From contig CP070815.1 of NCBI GenBank assembly GCA_020344215.1, positions 2,079,132 to 2,143,131 on the forward strand: DNA of 64,000 bases, given 5' to 3'. The DNA is from Gemmatimonadota bacterium. Its GTDB lineage: Bacteria > Gemmatimonadota > Gemmatimonadetes > Palauibacterales > KS3-K002. The position numbers were made by a program, and so were the translations under genes. The notes beneath the pieces were generated by a model. The model searched no databases and was not told the origin of the DNA. It saw nothing but the letters and a program-made list of their open reading frames with translations. Within the stretch, counting starts at the first letter, position 1. Each line of letters begins with the position of its first letter. Positions 43,876 to 52,886 of the stretch are shown here, one piece after another.

Positions 43876-45528
43876 ATGGCGAAGAAGGCTGCGAAGGCGG
43901 AGGGGTCGAAGTCGCGAATGCGCCGCCTGGCGGAGGAGCTTGGCGCGCTCGAAGCGCAGCTACGGCAGGGCGGTGGCGCGAAGTATGTCGAGAAGCAGCA
44001 CTCGGAGGGCAAGCTCACCGCGCGGGAGCGGCTCGAGCTGCTCTTTGACAAGGGCTCCTATTTCCAGGAAGTCGGCTTGCTCGTCGCCTACGACGAGTAC
44101 GATGGCAAAGCCCCGGCCGCCGGCGTGGTCACAGGATACGGCGTCGTCGAGGGCCGTGAAGTCGTGGTGGTGGCCAACGATGCCACGGTGAAAGCGGGCT
44201 CCTGGTGGCCGGAGACGATTCCAAAGATGCTCCGCGCTCAGGAGATCGCGATGCGCTGCCGTATCCCGATCATCTACCTGGTCGACTCTTCCGGTATCAA
44301 CCTCCCGTATCAGGGCGGTGTCTTCCCCGGTCAGTACGGAGCTGCGCGGCTCTTCTACTACAACTCGCTCATGCGGCGCTACCTGCGCGTGCCACAGGTC
44401 TCGGCGGTCATGGGGAACTGCATCGCCGGCGGCGCGTACCTGCCCGCGCTCTCCGACGTGATCTTCATGGTTAAGGGCACCAGCTTTATGGGACTGGGCG
44501 GCCCCAACCTGGTGAAAGGTGCGACGGGCCAGACCGTGGATGGGGAGACGTTGGGCGGCGCAGACACGCACACCAAGATCTCCGCCGTCGCCCACTACGA
44601 GCCGGAGAACGACGAGCAGTGTGTCGAGTCGATCCGTCAGTACGTCGGCGACCTGCCGCCGGTCCAGGGGATTCCCATAACACTCTCGGAGCCGCGGCCG
44701 CCGGTCCGGGCACCGGAAGAGGCCTACGAGCTGCTTCCGGATGATCACCGGGGCGGTTACGACATGCGGGCTGTGCTGGAGACGATCGTCGATGAGGGCG
44801 AGTGGTGCGAGTTCCAGCCGGAACACGCGGCCGAGATGATTTGCGTCGACGCCCGCATAGACGGCATACCCGTGGGCATCCTCGCCAACAGCCGGGGGAT
44901 CGTGCGGGACCACCGGACCGGGCCGCCTCGCTTCGGCGGTATCATCTATACGGAGAGCGCCGAGAAGTGTGCCTACTACATTGAGACGTGTGACCGGCAC
45001 CGCCGACCGCTGCTCTACGTTCAGGATGTGTCGGGCTTCATGGTGGGGACGGACGCCGAGCACTCGGGGATCATCCGGGCCGGGGCGCGCATGGTCGAAG
45101 CCATGTCGGTGGCGACGGCGCCGAAGATCGTGCTCACCATCAATCACGCGAGCGGCGCCGGGTACTACGCAATGGCCGGTCAGGGCTTCGACCCCGACTT
45201 CATCTTCTCCTGGCCCACCGGCCGCATGGGCGTGATGGAGGGCGAGTCGGCGGCGCAGGCCGTCCACGGTCGGGTGATCGACGAGGCGAAGCAAGCGGGC
45301 CGCGAGCTCGACCTGGAGACGCAGAAGAAGGTGGAGGCGACGCTGGCGACCTATGAGCACCAGTTAGATGCCCGCTACGCGGCGGCCCGCGGCTACGTGG
45401 ACGCGGTCATCACGCCCGAACAGACGCGTGACGCGCTGAGTTTGGCGCTGCGGGCGGCGATCCAGAATCCCGGACCCCACATCGGTCCCTTCGCCCTTCC
45501 CGGAGCGCTCGAGTCGTTCCTCACGTGA
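43876..45528 (+). CDS. Acyl-CoA carboxylase carboxyltransferase subunit
   Basis: A 550-residue carboxyltransferase with two crotonase-like halves (about 40-290 and 290-530). The oxyanion-hole glycines are in GNCIAGGAYLPALSD and GAGYYAMAGQGFDPDF. VDSSGINLPYQGGVFPG matches the methylcrotonyl-CoA and glutaconyl-type branch more than propionyl-CoA carboxylase. Without the partner biotin carboxylase, which is not in the window, the substrate is uncertain. It follows the mutase small subunit and overlaps AtuA by four bases (GTGA). Together the operon suits branched acyl-CoA breakdown. Confidence 0.9.
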   Translation: MAKKAAKAEGSKSRMRRLAEELGALEAQLRQGGGAKYVEKQHSEGKLTARERLELLFDKGSYFQEVGLLVAYDEYDGKAPAAGVVTGYGVVEGREVVVVANDATVKAGSWWPETIPKMLRAQEIAMRCRIPIIYLVDSSGINLPYQGGVFPGQYGAARLFYYNSLMRRYLRVPQVSAVMGNCIAGGAYLPALSDVIFMVKGTSFMGLGGPNLVKGATGQTVDGETLGGADTHTKISAVAHYEPENDEQCVESIRQYVGDLPPVQGIPITLSEPRPPVRAPEEAYELLPDDHRGGYDMRAVLETIVDEGEWCEFQPEHAAEMICVDARIDGIPVGILANSRGIVRDHRTGPPRFGGIIYTESAEKCAYYIETCDRHRRPLLYVQDVSGFMVGTDAEHSGIIRAGARMVEAMSVATAPKIVLTINHASGAGYYAMAGQGFDPDFIFSWPTGRMGVMEGESAAQAVHGRVIDEAKQAGRELDLETQKKVEATLATYEHQLDARYAAARGYVDAVITPEQTRDALSLALRAAIQNPGPHIGPFALPGALESFLT

Positions 45529-46904
45529 GCGCCCGGGCCGAGTGCGCGCGGATTGCCGCCGGGCAGGGCTTCTGGGGCGACTGGCTCGAGGCCCCCGTGC
45601 TCCAAGTCGAGGCGGGACCGATCGACTACCTGGTGATGGACTACCTGGCCGAAGTCACCATGTCCATCCTCCAGAAGCAGCGTAACCGCGACGCGTCGCA
45701 GGGCTACGCCCGCGATTTCGTTCCGCTCATCGGCCGGATCCTCGGCACCTGCATCGATAGGGGGATCCGTGTGATCGCCAACGCCGGCGGCGTCAACCCG
45801 CTCTCTTGCCGCGACGCGGTCTTCGACGTCGCGGCTGCCGCGGGCTTGGCCGGGAGGGCACGCGTCGGCGTCATCACCGGCGACGATCTGCTGGAGCGGA
45901 TCGATGAGCTGCTCGCGGCCGGGATCGAACTCCGCAACATGGAGACCGGTGAGCCGCTGGAGAGCGTCCGCGGCCGCATCCGGTCGGCCAACGCCTACAT
46001 CGGTGCCGCGCCCATCATCGAGGCGCTGAAGGATGGCGCCGATGTGGTGATCGCCGGTAGGACCACGGATACCGCACTGACCTACGCACCGATGATGTTC
46101 GAGCACGGGTGGGCGCCCGACGACTGGGACAAGCTCGCCGCCGGCGTCGTCGCCGGGCACATCAACGAGTGCGGCGCCCAGGCCACCGGCGGCAATACCG
46201 GTGTCGACTGGCGGGCCATCGACTACAGCGAGATCGGCTACCCCATCATCGAATCGTTCGCCGACGGCGAGTTCGTTGTCACCAAGCACGACAAGCTGGG
46301 CGGTCGTGTGACCGTGGCCACCGTGGCCGAGCAGCTGCTCTACGAGATGGGCGATCCGTCGGAGTATATCACACCCGACTGCGTCGCCGACTTCCGGACG
46401 ATCCAGCTCGAGCAGGAAGCTCCCGACCGCGTTCGTGTGCACGGCGTGCGCGGCAGCTCCGCAACCGACCAGCTCAAGGTCTCGGTCTCTTACCTCGCCG
46501 GTTACAAAGCCCTCGGCCGCATGGCCTACTCGTGGCCCGACGCATTGGAGAAGGCGAGAGCCGCCGACCGCACGATTCGCGGTCGCATCGAGCGCATGGA
46601 CCTGCGTTTCGATGAGATCCACACCGAGTACTTCGGTGCGGGCGCCTGCCACGGACCGCTCGCCGGCCCGCTTGGCGACGATCTGCCGGAAGTCGAGCTG
46701 CGCATCGGCGTCAAGCACTCGAATGACCGCGCTGCGGTCGAACGATTCACGCGGGAGATCGCCGGCCTCATTCTGGCCGGGCCGCCCACCGCCACCGGGT
46801 TCGGCGGCGGCCGGCCCAGGGTTCAGGAGATGGTCGCCTACTGGCCCGCTCTTATCCCGAAGTTCCAGGTGCAGACTCGTGTCGAAGTGGAGGTTGTACC
46901 ATGA
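45525..46904 (+). CDS. atuA: AtuA-family protein (N-terminal domain)
   Basis: A 459-residue AtuA/DUF1446 protein. Motifs: GQGFWGDWLEAP at the start, NAGGVNPLSC, RANAYIGA-like ANAYIGAAPI, VIAGRTTDTALT and HINECGAQATGGN. In Pseudomonas AtuA is needed for acyclic terpene (citronellol) use, and it has a C-terminal ferredoxin-like domain. Here that domain is a separate gene at 47260, with a small membrane-protein gene between. GTG 45525 overlaps the carboxyltransferase stop by four bases, and ATGA links it to the next gene. Role in acyl-CoA catabolism is inferred from context. Confidence 0.88.
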   Translation: MSARAECARIAAGQGFWGDWLEAPVLQVEAGPIDYLVMDYLAEVTMSILQKQRNRDASQGYARDFVPLIGRILGTCIDRGIRVIANAGGVNPLSCRDAVFDVAAAAGLAGRARVGVITGDDLLERIDELLAAGIELRNMETGEPLESVRGRIRSANAYIGAAPIIEALKDGADVVIAGRTTDTALTYAPMMFEHGWAPDDWDKLAAGVVAGHINECGAQATGGNTGVDWRAIDYSEIGYPIIESFADGEFVVTKHDKLGGRVTVATVAEQLLYEMGDPSEYITPDCVADFRTIQLEQEAPDRVRVHGVRGSSATDQLKVSVSYLAGYKALGRMAYSWPDALEKARAADRTIRGRIERMDLRFDEIHTEYFGAGACHGPLAGPLGDDLPEVELRIGVKHSNDRAAVERFTREIAGLILAGPPTATGFGGGRPRVQEMVAYWPALIPKFQVQTRVEVEVVP

Positions 46905-47257
46905 CCGCCAATCCTGTGAAACCGAGCCTGCTTCTACCGTCCGGCGCCACCATCTCGGTCGTCGCCGCGCTGCTCGAAGGTCTAGGCGTGGCCGGACCTG
47001 CGGCTCTGGCCCTCGCCCTGGCTGGCGCCGTCTCCGCCGCCGCCGCATGGGCACTCGCCGTGCGCAAAAGCGGGGAAGCGGGCTACCTGGGCGTCCGCTT
47101 CTTCAGCATCCTCGCCATCGCTCTGGCTATCTCGAGTCTGTTCGTCGGCGTGGACGCCGGTTGGCTGGGGATGATCGGTGTGATCGGCCTCTGGATCGCC
47201 GCCGGCGGTGCCGGTGTCGAGTGGCTGCGGGGCCAGACCTACGGCGGGGAAACCTGA
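46901..47257 (+). CDS. Small membrane protein
   Basis: A 118-residue hydrophobic protein with about three helices (TISVVAALLEGLGVAG, ALALAGAVSAAAAWALAV, FSILAIALAISSLFVG and GMIGVIGLWIAAGG). No family recognised. ATG 46901 overlaps the AtuA stop by four bases. It separates AtuA from its C-terminal domain gene by two bases. May help anchor the complex at the membrane, but this is only inferred from position. Confidence 0.7.
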   Translation: MTANPVKPSLLLPSGATISVVAALLEGLGVAGPAALALALAGAVSAAAAWALAVRKSGEAGYLGVRFFSILAIALAISSLFVGVDAGWLGMIGVIGLWIAAGGAGVEWLRGQTYGGET

Positions 47258-47259
47258 CG

Positions 47260-47619
47260 GTGATTGTGCGGCTGCTCGATATCGCCCACGCCCGCTCGGG
47301 CGACAAAGGGGACACGGCGAACATAGGTCTAATCGCCTTGAGGCCGGAGTTCTATCCCATTCTGGTTAAAGAGGTTACAGCGGATCGTGTAAAGGCTCAC
47401 TTCAACGGGGTCTGCCACGGTTTGGTGGAGCGCTTCGAGCTGCGGAACCTCATGGCGCTCAACTTCTTGCTCCACAACTCGCTGGGCGGTGGTGGCACGC
47501 TGTCGCTGCGGACCGACGCCCAGGCGAAGACGTTCAGTGCGGCGCTGCTGCGGATGGAGGTCGAGGTCCCCGACGAGCTGGGCGACGTGATCGAGGGGCG
47601 GCCTCGAGGTGGCGGCTGA
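47260..47619 (+). CDS. AtuA C-terminal ferredoxin-like domain protein
   Basis: A 119-residue protein that is the AtuA C-terminal domain standing alone. The start of the domain IAHARSGDKGDTANIGLIALRP is characteristic, followed by FELRNLMALNFLLHNSLGGGG. GTG 47260 is two bases after the previous stop, and GTG 47266 is an alternative. A longer frame upstream overlaps AtuA, but only this part matches the domain. In fused homologues it forms the C-terminal 100 residues of AtuA. Confidence 0.87.
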   Translation: MIVRLLDIAHARSGDKGDTANIGLIALRPEFYPILVKEVTADRVKAHFNGVCHGLVERFELRNLMALNFLLHNSLGGGGTLSLRTDAQAKTFSAALLRMEVEVPDELGDVIEGRPRGGG

Positions 47620-47640
47620 CTTAGAGACCGGAGGGCCTGA

Positions 47641-47814
47641 ATGCTGGTGCGCGCGATCATCTGGCTGCTCCTGATCAGTTGTGCGGTTGTCGCCATCGTC
47701 GGGCTGGTGTTCGAGCTCGGCGAGTTTGGGACGACGTTGCTCGTGTTGGGAAGCGTGGGCTTTCTCATCCTGGCGCTGGCCGTCATGGCCGAGCGGCGCT
47801 GGTTCGGAGGTTGA
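47641..47814 (+). CDS. 57-residue membrane peptide
   Basis: ATG 47641 has GGAGGG five bases upstream and opens a frame of 57 codons to TGA 47812-47814. The product has two hydrophobic helices (IIWLLLISCAVVAIVGLVF and LLVLGSVGFLILALAV) joined by a short acidic turn, ending in AERRWFGG. No family known. It follows the AtuA C-terminal gene by 21 bases. Together with 46901 and 48680, three tiny membrane proteins lie in the same operon. Confidence 0.65.
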   Translation: MLVRAIIWLLLISCAVVAIVGLVFELGEFGTTLLVLGSVGFLILALAVMAERRWFGG

Positions 47815-47849
47815 GGCCCGGTATCTGTGTATCGACTGGAGAAGGCGGA

Positions 47850-48653
47850 ATGTACGAGGAGAGCTTCAGCACGATCGCCGTAGATGTCGATGAGTCGTCC
47901 GGCGTTGCCACGATGAGCCTCAACCGGCCGGAGAAACGGAACGCGTTGAGTGCCGAGCTGGTCGATGAGCTGTCCGACGCGCTGGCCTGGGCAGACGCCG
48001 ACGAGCGGGTACGAGTGGTCCTGTTGCGAGGCGAAGGGAAGGATTTTTGCGCAGGCGTCGACCTCAACGCGTTGTCCGAGATGATGGAGGCGGGCGTCGA
48101 GGATCAGCTTGCCGACGCGGATGCGCTGGGCGATCTGTTCCTCATCCTCCGCAGGATCGAGCTGCCGGTGGTAGCGGCGGTGCGGGGACACGCCGTGGCA
48201 GGCGGCTGCGGCCTGGCTACGGCGTGTGACATCGTTCTGGCGGCCGACGACGCGCGCTTCGGTTACCCGGAAGTGAAGATTGGCTTCTTGCCGGCGATGG
48301 TCATCGCGATGCTGCGCCGTGCGGCAGGCGAGAAACGTGCGTTCGAATTGGTAGTGACGGGCCGGACAATCGATGCGGAGATGGCCGAGCGCTACGGACT
48401 TGTTCAGCACGTCTTCCCCTCCGACGAGTTCGAGAGAGGTAGCCGCGAGTTCGCCGAGGACCTGGCGCGGCGGAGCGCCAGCGCGGTCTCGCTGTCTAAG
48501 CGGCTGATCTACCAGACCGAGCGGCACTCGTTCGAGGCGGCGATTCGCGCCGGAGCCGAGATGAACGCCCTTGCTCGGATGACGGAGGACTATCGGGAAG
48601 GCGTTCGCAGCTTCCTCGCGTCGAAGAAGAAGAAAGGGAAGAGGGATCGCTGA
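47850..48653 (+). CDS. Enoyl-CoA hydratase/isomerase
   Basis: A 267-residue crotonase. The acyl-CoA oxyanion hole is in DFCAGVDLN and RGHAVAGGCGLATACD, the latter lacking the first catalytic Glu of mitochondrial enoyl-CoA hydratase (Cys in its place), while the second site FGYPEVKIGFLPA keeps its Glu. Start ATG 47850 has GGAGAAGG five bases upstream; the frame open upstream is shadow. The C-terminus is basic (KKKKGKRDR). It fits methylglutaconyl-CoA or enoyl-CoA steps in the operon. CTG 48650 of the next gene overlaps its stop. Confidence 0.9.
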   Translation: MYEESFSTIAVDVDESSGVATMSLNRPEKRNALSAELVDELSDALAWADADERVRVVLLRGEGKDFCAGVDLNALSEMMEAGVEDQLADADALGDLFLILRRIELPVVAAVRGHAVAGGCGLATACDIVLAADDARFGYPEVKIGFLPAMVIAMLRRAAGEKRAFELVVTGRTIDAEMAERYGLVQHVFPSDEFERGSREFAEDLARRSASAVSLSKRLIYQTERHSFEAAIRAGAEMNALARMTEDYREGVRSFLASKKKKGKRDR

Positions 48654-48679
48654 GTAGCCGGCTAACGCTGAAGCTTGCC

Positions 48680-48874
48680 TTGATCTTCGTTGGTGCTCCG
48701 CTGGCGCTGGCCGCCGATCGTATCGGCCAGCGCTGGCTTTTCTACGTAGGGCTGGCGCTCCTCATCATCGCTCTGGCGATTCCCGCACGGCCGGGCCAGG
48801 CGCTCAGGGGGCGCATCGATTACCTGATACGCCACCTGCCAGGCGCGCGCTGGATTCGTCGTGACCGGGAATAA
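48680..48874 (+). CDS. 64-residue membrane protein
   Basis: From TTG 48680 the frame reads IFVGAPLALAADRIGQ, WLFYVGLALLIIALAIPARP and a basic tail RWIRRDRE. Two hydrophobic segments and a positively charged end suggest a small inner-membrane protein. The frame stays open for ten more codons to CTG 48650 (LSSRLTLKLAL), which overlaps the enoyl-CoA hydratase stop (CTGA) and is preceded by GAGGG, so the CTG may be the real start. It ends five bases from the convergent HD gene. No known family. Confidence 0.5.
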   Translation: MIFVGAPLALAADRIGQRWLFYVGLALLIIALAIPARPGQALRGRIDYLIRHLPGARWIRRDRE

Positions 48875-48879
48875 GGGGA

Positions 48880-50526
48880 CTACTCCTGCTTCTTTTTCTT
48901 CGCGGTCCCCGGCTTCGTGGGAGGCAGGTCGATATCCGGCTCGTGGGGCTCCTGCGGGACCTCCAGCTCCCCGCGCAGGTGAAGCGCGGCGGCAGCCTCG
49001 GCGACCTCGGGGTCGAAGTGGCTGCCGGCGTCCTGCGAGATAGTCTCCACGGTCTTGTCGAACGACCACGCTTCGCGGTAGGGGCGGTCGGAGCTCAGGG
49101 CATCGAGTACGTCGGCGACCGCCAGCAGGCGGCCGAGAAAGGGGATGTTCTTGCCGGCGAGGCCATCGGGATAGCCCGAGCCGTCCCATTTCTCGTGATG
49201 GTGGCGCACACCCGGTAGGATCGCCTTGACGCGGTCGATCTCCGCCTCGCGCAGGATGTCCTCCCCGTGGATGGGGTGCTCCTTGATCTTCTCGAACTCC
49301 TCCGGCTCGAGCTTGCCCGCCTTCCCGAGGACGTCGTCAGGAACCGCGATCTTCCCGACATCGTGAACCACGCCCGAGAACTCGATCAGCTCGAGCGCGT
49401 CATCGCCCTCCCCGAGTTCGGCCGGGAACCTCTCCTTGCCAAGCTCGACCGCGATCTTCTTCGCGAACTCCCCTACGCGCACCGAGTGGGAGTGCGTGTA
49501 GCCGTCCCGTTTGTCGACCGCCTTGGCGATCAGCCGGATAGTGCTTGAGAAGAACTTCTGTCGTTCCGCCTGTCGCTCCTCGATCAGGCGGGCCCGATGG
49601 ATGGCGACACCGGCCTGGTTGCCGATGAGCGCCAGCAGCTCGAGGTCGGCTTCCGTAAAGGCGCCTGTCAGGCTGCGGCTGTCGGCGTAGAGCACACCGA
49701 TCACGCTGTCGTCGGTCGAGACCGGGGCGCACATCACCGAGCGGATCCTCTGCTGGATGATGCTTTGCCCCTCCTTGTAGCGCGCGTCGGCACTGGCGTC
49801 GCGGCTGACTAAGGATGCGGCGTTCTCGAGGACGTCCTGCACCACGGTCCGGCTGACCCTGATCTCCTCCAGGTCCTCCTCGTCGCCTGTGCGCGAGCGG
49901 GCCGCCACGATGCTCAGCTCGTCCGATCCGTCGCTGCCGTCCTCGAGCAGCAAGGCGGCGCGATCGGCATTGATCGCGGCGAAGATCGAGTCGATCACAC
50001 CGTCGAGCAGTTTCCCCAATCCCGGAGCGCTGGCCAGCATCTTGGAGACCTGGTAGGCGGTGGCCAGGTTGCGCTGGGCGCGCTGCAGGTCGTCCAAATC
50101 CTCCGGTTTGGCGGCAGCCTCCAGCGCCTCCATGCCCGGGTACTGAGTGTCCACGACCTTGCGGACTACGGTCGTGGTCCCCTCCTCGCCGTAAGCCAGC
50201 GTGGCTTCCCCGGGCGCCCGGTCGGGACGTGCGGGCCTGGCCCGGCACTCGAGGATAACCGGGCCCACCGCCAGCTGGTCGCCCGGGCTCAGCGAGCCGC
50301 GTTCGACGAGCTGGCCGTTGATGTAGCTGCCGTTCGCCGACTCGAGGTCGACGACCCGGAGTACGGCGCCCAGATTCTCGAGGGTGCAGTGGCGGCGCGA
50401 GACGCCCTGGTCAGACAGGCGGATATCGCACTCGGGGGCGCGGCCGATCGTCTTGCGACCGCCCTGAGAGACGGTGAAGACACGCCCGACCTGCGTGCCT
50501 TCACGGACGACGAGAACGAGATCCAT
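48880..50526 (-). CDS. FHA-GAF-HD-GYP signalling protein
   Basis: About 548 residues. An N-terminal FHA domain (about 1-90, KTIGRAPECDIRLSDQ, VSRRHC, ESANGSYING) binds phosphothreonine. A GAF domain follows (about 145-320). The HD-GYP domain has VVHDVGKIAVPDDVLG near 375 and HHHEKWDGSGYPDGL near 430, a full canonical motif set, so a c-di-GMP phosphodiesterase is predicted. The tail is PPTKPGTAKKKKQE. The start ATG 50526 has GGGAGG ten bases before it and is preferred to GTG 50547, which overlaps the kinase stop. A partner kinase lies just upstream. Confidence 0.9.
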   Translation of the reverse strand: MDLVLVVREGTQVGRVFTVSQGGRKTIGRAPECDIRLSDQGVSRRHCTLENLGAVLRVVDLESANGSYINGQLVERGSLSPGDQLAVGPVILECRARPARPDRAPGEATLAYGEEGTTTVVRKVVDTQYPGMEALEAAAKPEDLDDLQRAQRNLATAYQVSKMLASAPGLGKLLDGVIDSIFAAINADRAALLLEDGSDGSDELSIVAARSRTGDEEDLEEIRVSRTVVQDVLENAASLVSRDASADARYKEGQSIIQQRIRSVMCAPVSTDDSVIGVLYADSRSLTGAFTEADLELLALIGNQAGVAIHRARLIEERQAERQKFFSSTIRLIAKAVDKRDGYTHSHSVRVGEFAKKIAVELGKERFPAELGEGDDALELIEFSGVVHDVGKIAVPDDVLGKAGKLEPEEFEKIKEHPIHGEDILREAEIDRVKAILPGVRHHHEKWDGSGYPDGLAGKNIPFLGRLLAVADVLDALSSDRPYREAWSFDKTVETISQDAGSHFDPEVAEAAAALHLRGELEVPQEPHEPDIDLPPTKPGTAKKKKQE

Positions 50527-50543
50527 TCGTGCCGGTTCCTCCC

Positions 50544-52865
50544 TCACTTCGCGGGCAGTCTCAGATTGGTGAGCCTCTCCTCACCGAACCTCGGGACCGT
50601 GAAGTTGCTGGTGTACACCCCGTAACGCGAGAGGTTCTCCTGCGTCGGGTGCAGCTCCAGCTTGTGCGGGCCAGAGGGTAAAGTGTAACCCGCGAGCGGC
50701 GTGGAGGACACATACTCGCCGTCGATAAATACGTCGGCCGCCGGAGCATCGGGAGCCGTCGTGACGGTGATCCAGCCGAACGGGCCAATCTCCGGAATGA
50801 TATCCCGGTGCTGCCCGGGACCGAGCGTGAAAGCCTCCCTATGAATGGGCATCGAGAAGGCGGAGTAAGGCGGTGCCCCTACGAGCCTCAGGTTGTGCTC
50901 CACCCGCGACGAGACCTCAACGTTGAGCTTCGGTACGTAGCCCAGGTCCTCGTTGTCCAGCAGCAACTTCACGTAGTTGCGCGCCTCGGGCGGCATCACG
51001 TTCACGGTGATGGTACCGGGAGCAGCCGGGACCGAGGTCGTCGGCTGGGCGGCCCGGGTTGAGAAGACGAGGCTGTCCGGCACCAGCCGATTGCCCGCTA
51101 GGTCCCTGACCTCGTTGGTGAGCACTAGCGCGTAGCGAGTCCCCGGCCTGAGCGATGTCGCCGGCTGGATCTGGGCGGTGCGGCCGTCCTCGCTCGTGAA
51201 AACGCCAATCTGCAGTCGAGTCCCCTGGGCGTCACGGAGCAGTATGCTCTCTGAGTTGACAGTACTCGGGTCAACGAGCTCGTTGAAGCTGAGGGTGATC
51301 GACGCGCCTGTCGAGACGTTGCGTGCGTTCTGCGTCGGTGTGCTCTCCGAGAGGTACGGGCGCTCGGTATCAGGCGGTGGGAGGCGCGTATTGAACGGGA
51401 ACGCGGCTCCCGGTTGGCTCGCCCTGGCGTTCTGCCTGATGGGGTCGCCTCGTGCGCTCAGCAGCCCAGGACCGATCTGGATCTCGTAGCGTGTGTTGTA
51501 GGCGAGCCGGACGCTCGGCACGACGGTTATCCGTGTGCCAGCCTCCCTCACCTCGACCTCGGCGGCCACCAAGCGTGCGGAGGGGCCGATGAGCTTCACG
51601 TTCTCACGGCTGGCGGTCGTTGGATCGATGGGGGCGCTGAACCTGATGTCGAACGCGGCATCCTCGACGTCGGCTCCCCCCTCCACGGCAGCGTAGTAGA
51701 AGCTGGTCACGTAGACGCTGCCGGTGCCGATGACCGGCAGATTGGCGAGGAAGGGGGCCTTAGCCTCGCCGAAGGTGCGGAATCCGGCGAGGTCCGTCGC
51801 ATAGGCTGTAACGGTGCCGGCCAGCACCGCCGCCGCGGCGAGCCATATCCAGACGCGGCTCTTCTTCTTCGGCGGCTGCGTCGTCGCCTCATACAGGTCG
51901 GCCGGGCTGCGCTGCGCCTCCCTGGCCTCCGACTCCTGAGCCGCCGCCACCGAGGGTGCTGGCGTCACCGGCGTCGGGGTCTTCTCCTCCTCGGTCTTCT
52001 GGACGGTGAGCACCACTGTACGCTGCGTTGCCCCTTCCAACCTCGCCAGCTCGGAGCGTAGGTGCTCGGCGCTCTGGTAGCGGTCCGCCGGGTTCTTCTG
52101 CAGGCACTTGAGCACGATGCGCTCGAGGTCGGCGTCCAGCTCGGCGTTCTTTTCCCGCGGTAGCCCGGGGAGTTCCTCGATGTGCTTGCGCCCCAGCTCG
52201 AACCAGTCGCGGCCGGTGAACGGCGCTTCACCCGTCGCCATCTCGTACAGGGTGACGCCCAGCGAGTAGATATCGGAGCGATGATCGACCCGATGGCCGC
52301 GCGCCTGCTCTGGCGACATGTACTTCGGCGTGCCCACGTACACCGTCGTGCCGGTCGCCGCTGTGTAGTTCGTCGCCGCTTCGGAGATGCCGAAGTCGGT
52401 GACGACGGCGTTACCATGGCGGTCGAACAGGATGTTGTCGGGCTTGAGGTCCCGGTGCACGATCCCGCCCTCGTGTGTGTGGGCGAACTGCAGAGCGGAA
52501 GCCACGTCCATCCCGACTTTGATGATGGCGCCCTCGTCCATCGGTTTGCCCGCGACCATCAGATCCTTCAAGCCGGTCTCCAAGAGGTCCATGGAGAAGA
52601 AGACGATATCGTCGTCCTTGCCGGCGTAGTGGATGGCGATCACGTTGGGGTGGCGGAACTTCGCCGCCCGGTGGGCTTCGCGCCGGAAGTTCTCCTCGAA
52701 CACCTCGTCGTAGGCGAATGCCGGCTTCAGGATCTTCAGAGCAACGTCGATGTCGAGGTTCGTATCTCGCGCCCTGTAGACGTAAGCGAAGCCACCCTCA
52801 CCGAGGAACTTGTCGATCCGGTAGACCGCTACCCTGCGGCCTAGGAATAAGTCCTTCCTTTTCAG
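50544..52865 (-). CDS. Transmembrane Ser/Thr kinase with Ig-like and PEGA ectodomain
   Basis: A 773-residue eukaryotic-type Ser/Thr kinase. The Gly loop GEGGFAYV is at 22-29, the lysine VALK44, HRDLKPDN around residue 139 and GTPKYMSPEQ around 180: all catalytic parts are kept. A TM helix (about 338-358) is followed by two SbsA/Big_5-like Ig domains (including DTERPYLSESTPTQNARNV) and a PEGA-like domain near the end. The first GTG in frame (52703) would remove the Gly loop and the lysine. Upstream codons open to a TAG at 52887, and CTG 52865 has AAGGGGG five bases before it, so I start there. Confidence 0.87.
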   Translation of the reverse strand: MKRKDLFLGRRVAVYRIDKFLGEGGFAYVYRARDTNLDIDVALKILKPAFAYDEVFEENFRREAHRAAKFRHPNVIAIHYAGKDDDIVFFSMDLLETGLKDLMVAGKPMDEGAIIKVGMDVASALQFAHTHEGGIVHRDLKPDNILFDRHGNAVVTDFGISEAATNYTAATGTTVYVGTPKYMSPEQARGHRVDHRSDIYSLGVTLYEMATGEAPFTGRDWFELGRKHIEELPGLPREKNAELDADLERIVLKCLQKNPADRYQSAEHLRSELARLEGATQRTVVLTVQKTEEEKTPTPVTPAPSVAAAQESEAREAQRSPADLYEATTQPPKKKSRVWIWLAAAAVLAGTVTAYATDLAGFRTFGEAKAPFLANLPVIGTGSVYVTSFYYAAVEGGADVEDAAFDIRFSAPIDPTTASRENVKLIGPSARLVAAEVEVREAGTRITVVPSVRLAYNTRYEIQIGPGLLSARGDPIRQNARASQPGAAFPFNTRLPPPDTERPYLSESTPTQNARNVSTGASITLSFNELVDPSTVNSESILLRDAQGTRLQIGVFTSEDGRTAQIQPATSLRPGTRYALVLTNEVRDLAGNRLVPDSLVFSTRAAQPTTSVPAAPGTITVNVMPPEARNYVKLLLDNEDLGYVPKLNVEVSSRVEHNLRLVGAPPYSAFSMPIHREAFTLGPGQHRDIIPEIGPFGWITVTTAPDAPAADVFIDGEYVSSTPLAGYTLPSGPHKLELHPTQENLSRYGVYTSNFTVPRFGEERLTNLRLPAK

Positions 52866-52886
52866 AGCGGCCCCCTTGCCATGTGT

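Noticed and set aside
43960-45360. A 466-codon minus-strand frame opposite the carboxyltransferase
   Set aside because: The plus-strand gene has full carboxyltransferase motifs; the antisense frame has none.
45393-47054. A 553-codon minus-strand frame opposite AtuA
   Set aside because: Antisense to AtuA, with no recognisable domain.
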